NCBI GenBank assembly: GCA_946886365.1
Contig: CAMPIM010000078.1
Span: 1 to 17,787 of the forward strand
Direction of reading: 5' to 3'
Origin: an uncultured Novosphingobium sp.
GTDB lineage: Bacteria; Pseudomonadota; Alphaproteobacteria; Sphingomonadales; Sphingomonadaceae
DNA: 17,787 nucleotides
Part shown: in pieces, positions 14,010-17,787 of the stretch
Numbering within the stretch: the first letter of the stretch is position 1
Layout: each line of letters opens with the position of its first letter
Made by a program: the position numbers and the translations under genes
Notes under the pieces: model-generated
The model's database searches: none
Told to the model about the DNA's origin: nothing
The model's input: only the letters and a program-made list of their open reading frames with translations

Positions 14010-15651
14010 CGCCGCGCTCGACATCGACAAGTCCGACGAGGAAGTGGAGGATGTCAGCTATCTGCGCGCCGGGCACAGTTTGCGATCCTGGTTCTTCACG
14101 ACCGACCACAAGCGCATCGCCATCCTCTATCTCGTGTCGATCACCTTCTTCTTCCTGATCGGCGGCATCGCGGCGGCGCTGATCCGGCTCGACCTGCTGA
14201 CGCCAGCGGGCGATCTTTTGACGAACGAGGGGTACAACCGCGCCTTTTCGCTGCACGGCATCATCATGGTTTGGTTCTTCCTGATCCCGTCCATTCCCAA
14301 CACCATCGGCAATTTCATCATCCCGCTGATGATCGGCGCGCGGGACCTGGCTTTTCCGCGCCTGAACTTGCTCAGCTGGTATATCTACATCATCGCCGGG
14401 TTCATCACGCTGGCCGTCGTGCTGGGCGGGGGCGTGGACACGGGCTGGACCTTCTACACGCCGCTGTCGACAATGTACGCCAACGGCATGGTGGTCGCGA
14501 CGGTCATCGCCGTGTTCATCAGCGGCTTTTCGACGATCCTCACCGGCATCAACTTCATCGTCACGATCCACAAGCTGCGCGCGCCCGGCATGACGTGGAG
14601 CCGCCTGCCGCTGTTCATATGGTCGCATTATGCGGTGTCGATCATCTTCGTGCTGGCAACGCCGGTGCTGGCGATCACGCTGCTGCTGGTCGCGGCAGAG
14701 CGGCTGTTCGGCATCGGCGTGTTCGATCCGGCGCTGGGCGGCGATCCGCTGCTGTTCCAGCATCTCTTCTGGTTCTACAGCCACCCCGCCGTCTACATCA
14801 TGGTGCTGCCCGCGATGGGCGTCATCAGCGAACTAATCACATCGGCGGCGCATAAGCGCATTTTCGGCTATTGGTTCGTAGCCATCGCCTCCATCGCCAT
14901 CGCCGTGATCGGCTTTCTGGTGTGGGGCCATCACATGTTCGTGTCGGGCCAGTCCCTCTACGCGAGCGCGGTCTTTTCCTTCCTGTCGATTGCCGTCGCC
15001 GTGCCGTCCGCGATCAAGGTCTATAACTGGACCGCGACCCTCTACAAGGGCGACATCATGATCGACGCGCCGCTGCTCTTTGCGATGGGCTTCATCGGCC
15101 TGTTCGTCGCGGGCGGGCTAACGGGCCTCATGCTGGCGATGCTGGCGATCGACGTGCATGTCCACGACACCTATTTCGTTGTCGCCCATTTCCACTACAT
15201 CATGGTCGGCGGCACATTGACGGCCTTTTTCGGCGCGCTCCATTATTGGTGGCCCAAGATCACCGGGCGCCTGTATAATGAGACGCTGGCGCGCATCGCC
15301 GCGATCGTCATCCTGGTCGGCTTCAACCTCACCTTCTTCCCGCAGTTCATGCTGGGTTATGAAGGAATGCCGCGCCGCTATCATGTCTATCCGCCCGAGT
15401 TTCAGCTGCTTCAGGTATTTTCCTCGGCGGGCGCGGCGCTGCTGGCGGTGGGTTATGCGATGCCGGCCTTCTACCTGCTCTGGTCGCTGAGACGCGGATC
15501 GCGCGCGCCCGCCAATCCCTGGGGCGCAACGGGGCTGGAGTGGACGACGTCTTCGCCACCACCCAAGCATAATTTCACGCAGCAGCCGGTGGTCGTGCGC
15601 GGCCCATACGACTATCCGCTCGAACATCCCGCGAGCCGCGCCAATGCCTGA
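14002..15651 (+). CDS. coxA: Cytochrome c oxidase subunit I, A2-type heme-copper oxidase
   Basis: A 549-residue catalytic subunit with 12 predicted helices that reduces O2 to water and pumps protons. Metal ligands are visible: His85 (FSLHG) and His398 for low-spin heme a, His396 for heme a3 (VVAHFHYIM), and His261, His310, His311 for CuB (YSHPAVY; WGHHMF). Tyr265 is the partner of the His-Tyr cross-link. The motif is YSHPAVY rather than GHPEVY, so the D-channel glutamate is missing and the Tyr-Ser pair typical of the A2 class replaces it. This is the class found in R. marinus and Thermus caa3 enzymes. The start ATG 14002 has a perfect AGGAGG at 13990-13995, six bases upstream, and overlaps coxB by eight bases. 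It overlaps coxC by eight bases at its end. Confidence 0.97.
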   Translation: MSDAALDIDKSDEEVEDVSYLRAGHSLRSWFFTTDHKRIAILYLVSITFFFLIGGIAAALIRLDLLTPAGDLLTNEGYNRAFSLHGIIMVWFFLIPSIPNTIGNFIIPLMIGARDLAFPRLNLLSWYIYIIAGFITLAVVLGGGVDTGWTFYTPLSTMYANGMVVATVIAVFISGFSTILTGINFIVTIHKLRAPGMTWSRLPLFIWSHYAVSIIFVLATPVLAITLLLVAAERLFGIGVFDPALGGDPLLFQHLFWFYSHPAVYIMVLPAMGVISELITSAAHKRIFGYWFVAIASIAIAVIGFLVWGHHMFVSGQSLYASAVFSFLSIAVAVPSAIKVYNWTATLYKGDIMIDAPLLFAMGFIGLFVAGGLTGLMLAMLAIDVHVHDTYFVVAHFHYIMVGGTLTAFFGALHYWWPKITGRLYNETLARIAAIVILVGFNLTFFPQFMLGYEGMPRRYHVYPPEFQLLQVFSSAGAALLAVGYAMPAFYLLWSLRRGSRAPANPWGATGLEWTTSSPPPKHNFTQQPVVVRGPYDYPLEHPASRANA

Positions 15652-16273
15652 CCAGCGCGCCCTGCACGAACCCTTTTACGAGATGGCGCGCCAGCGAGAG
15701 GCCGACCGGCTGGGCATGATCATCTTTCTCGCGAGCGAAGCGATGCTGTTTGGCGGGTTGTTTGCGGCCGCCATGGCGCTGCGGCTCCTCCACCCGGCGG
15801 ACTATGTCGCCTCTTCCGCGCATCTGAAGGTCTGGCTCGGCACCGCCAACACGGGGGTTCTTCTGACCTCCAGCCTGATGGTCGCTGTCGCGGTCGAGGC
15901 GGCGCGAAGCGGCGGAGCGCGGCTGACGGGGCTGGCATTGGCCGTCGCGATCCTGCTCGCGCTGCTGTTCCTGGGGATCAAGGGCTACGAATATTTTGGT
16001 GAATATCGCGAAGGGCTGGTTCCGGGCCTTACCAATGCACATTTCGAAAGCCGGACGCAGCAGCTGTTCATGAACTTCTATTTCGTGAGCACGGGCCTGC
16101 ACGCGCTACATGTCATCGGCGGGATCACGCTGCTCGGGCTTGCGGCGTTCCGTCGCGCCGCGCGGAAGGACCGAAACGCCGTGCTGATCGGCAATGTCGC
16201 GCTCTACTGGCACCTTGTCGATATCATCTGGGTCTTTCTCTATCCCACCCTGTATCTGCCGCGGGTTTCGTGA
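15644..16273 (+). CDS. coxC: Cytochrome c oxidase subunit III
   Basis: A 209-residue membrane protein with about five helices, the five-helix form of subunit III that stabilises subunit I. Family landmarks are [20 protein letters not shown] (about 23-42), with the conserved membrane Glu, the segment [13 protein letters not shown] (about 107-119), and [16 protein letters not shown] (about 144-159). The C-terminal [20 protein letters not shown] is strongly diagnostic. ATG 15644 overlaps coxA by eight bases, and the TGA overlaps the coxD GTG by four bases. The ribosome binding site is weak, consistent with translational coupling to coxA. Confidence 0.96.
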   Translation: MPDQRALHEPFYEMARQREADRLGMIIFLASEAMLFGGLFAAAMALRLLHPADYVASSAHLKVWLGTANTGVLLTSSLMVAVAVEAARSGGARLTGLALAVAILLALLFLGIKGYEYFGEYREGLVPGLTNAHFESRTQQLFMNFYFVSTGLHALHVIGGITLLGLAAFRRAARKDRNAVLIGNVALYWHLVDIIWVFLYPTLYLPRVS

Positions 16274-16551
16274 GGACGCCGTTCATCCGGCTCGCGCTCG
16301 TCTGGGCGGCGCTGCTGCTGCTGCTCTCCACGACCGTGATCGCCGCGCACCTGCCGCTTGGGGCCGCCAAGCCCTGGATCAGTTACGTCATCGCCTTAGC
16401 CAAGGCGGCACTCATCCTCTGGTTCTTTATGGAGATGCGCAAGGAAGGCGCGATCGCCCGGTTGGCCATGCTGGCGGCAGGCATCTGGCTGATCATGATG
16501 ATGACGCTGTCGGCGTGGGACTATCTGACGCGCGGATGGATGGGCGGGTGA
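16270..16551 (+). CDS. coxD: Cytochrome c oxidase subunit IV (small membrane subunit)
   Basis: A 93-residue protein with three hydrophobic helices, of the prokaryotic cytochrome c oxidase subunit IV (COX4_pro-like) type. The central helix with AKAALILWFFMEMRKE (about 44-59) is the family signature. It is a small peripheral subunit aiding oxidase assembly. The start is GTG 16270, which overlaps the coxC stop as GTGA. It is the last gene of the overlapping chain: the next gene starts 92 bases beyond its stop and has its own ribosome binding site. Confidence 0.93.
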   Translation: MRTPFIRLALVWAALLLLLSTTVIAAHLPLGAAKPWISYVIALAKAALILWFFMEMRKEGAIARLAMLAAGIWLIMMMTLSAWDYLTRGWMGG

Positions 16552-16557
16552 ATTGTT

Positions 16558-16620
16558 GCCGGGATATTTCTGAAGCCACGGGCATTGTCTGCTGCGCCAG
16601 CAGGCGATCGCGGTCCCGGC
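16558..16620. terminator. Nested inverted repeats after coxD, possible terminator or attenuator
   Basis: GCCGGGA (16558-16564) pairs exactly with TCCCGGC (16614-16620). Between them CTGCTG (16589-16594) pairs with CAGCAG (16598-16603) around a 3-base loop. No T-run follows, only CTTAATC, so this is not a canonical intrinsic terminator. It fills most of the gap between coxD and the next gene and may mark the operon end or modulate read-through. The pairing is seen; the role is inferred. Confidence 0.3.
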
Positions 16621-16629
16621 TTAATCATC

Positions 16630-16636
16630 AGGAGAG
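16630..16636 (+). promoter_or_regulatory. Ribosome binding site of the molybdopterin oxidoreductase
   Basis: AGGAGAG six bases before ATG 16643. It fixes the start and shows that the gene is translated independently of coxD. Confidence 0.6.
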
Positions 16637-16642
16637 TGCATC

Positions 16643-17787
16643 ATGAGCAAGCCCGAAGATGACACGGTGCATTATGATGGACCGGCAGGTGGCTGGGGCT
16701 CTCTCAAGGGCATCACGCGCATCTTCGGCAAGGAACTGGACTCTCCGGCAGTTCTTGAAACATTGCGGCGGCAGAACAAGCCGGGCGGTTTCATGTGCGT
16801 ATCCTGCGCCTGGACGAAGCCTGCCCATCCACATGCCTTCGAATTTTGCGAGAATGGTGCGAAGGCGACCTTGTGGGAGTTGACGAGCCGCCGATGCACG
16901 CCGGACTTCTTCGAAAAGCACAGCGTATCGGAACTCAAGGAATGGCGCGATCATGATCTTGAGCAGCAGGGCCGACTGACTCATCCTATGCGCTACGATC
17001 CGGTGAGCGACCGCTATCGTCCGGTCAGCTGGGAGGAAGCATTCCGCGAGATCGGCGCTGAGCTGCGCGCGCTCTATCCCAAATCGACCGTCTTCTACAC
17101 ATCGGGCAGGGCTAGCCTGGAGACCGCCTATCTCTATGCCCTGTTCGCCCGTCTCTATGGGCACAATAATCTGCCCGACAGTTCCAACATGTGCCACGAA
17201 ACCACTTCTGTCGGCCTCAAGAAGGTGACGGGTTCGCCGGTCGGGACTTGCGTACTGAGCGATTTTGAAAAATGCGATGCCATTTTCTTTTTCGGCCAGA
17301 ATACCGGCTCCAACAGCCCCCGCTTCCTCCATCCGCTCCAGGAGGCGGTGAAGCGCGGCTGCCGCATCGTCACCTTCAACCCGGTCCGGGAAGAGGGACT
17401 CATCAGCTTCATCAATCCGCAGAGCCCGACGCAAATGCTGACCGGCAAGCGGACGCAGATTTCCGAATTGTATTTCCAGGTTCGTCCCGGCGGGGACATT
17501 GCCGCCATCATGGGCCTGTGCAAGCACGTTCTCGCGCGCGATGCCGAGCTGTTCGCGCGCGACAAGCGCCACCTGATCGACACAGCCTTTATCGAGCAGC
17601 ATTGTCATGGCTTCGACGAGTTCGTCGCCTGCGCCAGCGGCACCAGCTGGGAAGAGATCGAGCAGGAGTCAGGCCTGTCCCGCGCGGATCTGGAGGCGGC
17701 GGCCGACATCTATTGCGATGCGGAGAAGGTCATCGGCATCTACGGCATGGGAGTTACCCAGCATGTCCATGGATCGCAGACCATCGG
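16643..17787 (+). CDS. FdhF/YdeP-family molybdopterin oxidoreductase, C-terminus cut by the window edge
   Basis: The first 381 residues of a molybdenum (or tungsten) bis-MGD oxidoreductase related to formate dehydrogenase H and E. coli YdeP; the family is about 750 residues long. The N-terminal part has Cys52 and Cys55 in FMCVSCAW and Cys69 in EFCENGAK, candidates for an Fe-S cluster. Cys184 in SNMCHETTSVGL sits where FdhH has its selenocysteine molybdenum ligand. Cofactor-binding stretches are FFFGQNTGSNSP (215-226) and RIVTFNPVREEGL (241-253). No Tat signal is seen, so the enzyme is probably cytoplasmic. The ATG follows an AGGAGAG site. YdeP-type proteins are annotated as formate dehydrogenase-like or acid-resistance proteins, and the substrate here is unknown. 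A 326-residue open frame on the other strand is only a shadow. The link to the upstream oxidase operon is positional only. Confidence 0.92.
   Translation, partial: MSKPEDDTVHYDGPAGGWGSLKGITRIFGKELDSPAVLETLRRQNKPGGFMCVSCAWTKPAHPHAFEFCENGAKATLWELTSRRCTPDFFEKHSVSELKEWRDHDLEQQGRLTHPMRYDPVSDRYRPVSWEEAFREIGAELRALYPKSTVFYTSGRASLETAYLYALFARLYGHNNLPDSSNMCHETTSVGLKKVTGSPVGTCVLSDFEKCDAIFFFGQNTGSNSPRFLHPLQEAVKRGCRIVTFNPVREEGLISFINPQSPTQMLTGKRTQISELYFQVRPGGDIAAIMGLCKHVLARDAELFARDKRHLIDTAFIEQHCHGFDEFVACASGTSWEEIEQESGLSRADLEAAADIYCDAEKVIGIYGMGVTQHVHGSQTI

Noticed and set aside
13894..14784. 296-codon open frame on the minus strand
   Set aside because: Shadow of coxA; the product is hydrophilic and composed largely of Arg, Asp, Gln and Glu.
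16628..17608. 326-codon open frame on the minus strand
   Set aside because: It is antisense to a clear molybdopterin oxidoreductase with family motifs. Long antisense frames are expected in GC-rich DNA, and its translation shows no recognisable domain.

Overview
The window looks like about 17.8 kb of a GC-rich alphaproteobacterial chromosome, most probably a sphingomonad. The taxonomic call is an inference from base composition, codon usage and gene content, not from a marker gene. It holds no RNA gene, CRISPR array or insertion sequence that I can see.

Left part (1 to about 4850) carries ion and osmolyte transport. An NhaA-type Na+/H+ antiporter (C-terminus cut off by the window edge) lies downstream of a CPA1/NhaP-type Na+/H+ antiporter, both on the minus strand. 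Divergent from them on the plus strand is a BetT-like BCCT choline/betaine transporter. It is broken twice: an in-frame TGA stands where a conserved tryptophan is expected, and a -1 frameshift separates the transport domain from its C-terminal cytoplasmic domain. A membrane-anchored retropepsin-like aspartic protease follows on the minus strand, convergent with the broken gene.

Central part (about 4996 to 16551) is one unbroken chain of twelve plus-strand genes in which every neighbouring pair overlaps by 4, 8 or 11 bases. Six encode alternative complex III (actA to actF: pentaheme cytochrome c, Fe-S/molybdopterin-fold protein, two quinone-site membrane proteins, a DUF3341 membrane protein and a monoheme lipoprotein). 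Next come a small unrecognised one-helix membrane protein, a SCO copper chaperone, and the four subunits of a caa3-type cytochrome c oxidase (coxB fused to cytochrome c, coxA, coxC, coxD). Together they would oxidise quinol and pass electrons through ActA/ActE-type hemes to the heme c of CoxB, then CuA, heme a and the heme a3-CuB site that reduces O2. No gene for a soluble cytochrome c lies in the chain, which fits direct transfer in an ACIII-caa3 supercomplex. CoxA has the YSHP motif of A2-type oxidases instead of the glutamate of A1 enzymes.

Right part (16643 to the end) is the first half of an FdhF/YdeP-family molybdopterin oxidoreductase. It is separated from coxD by 91 bases that contain nested inverted repeats.

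Points that deserve attention are the missing conventional start codon of actA, the doubly broken BCCT gene, the unknown 141-residue protein in the respiratory operon, a perfect 11-bp hairpin inside actB, and a stem-rich leader in front of nhaA.
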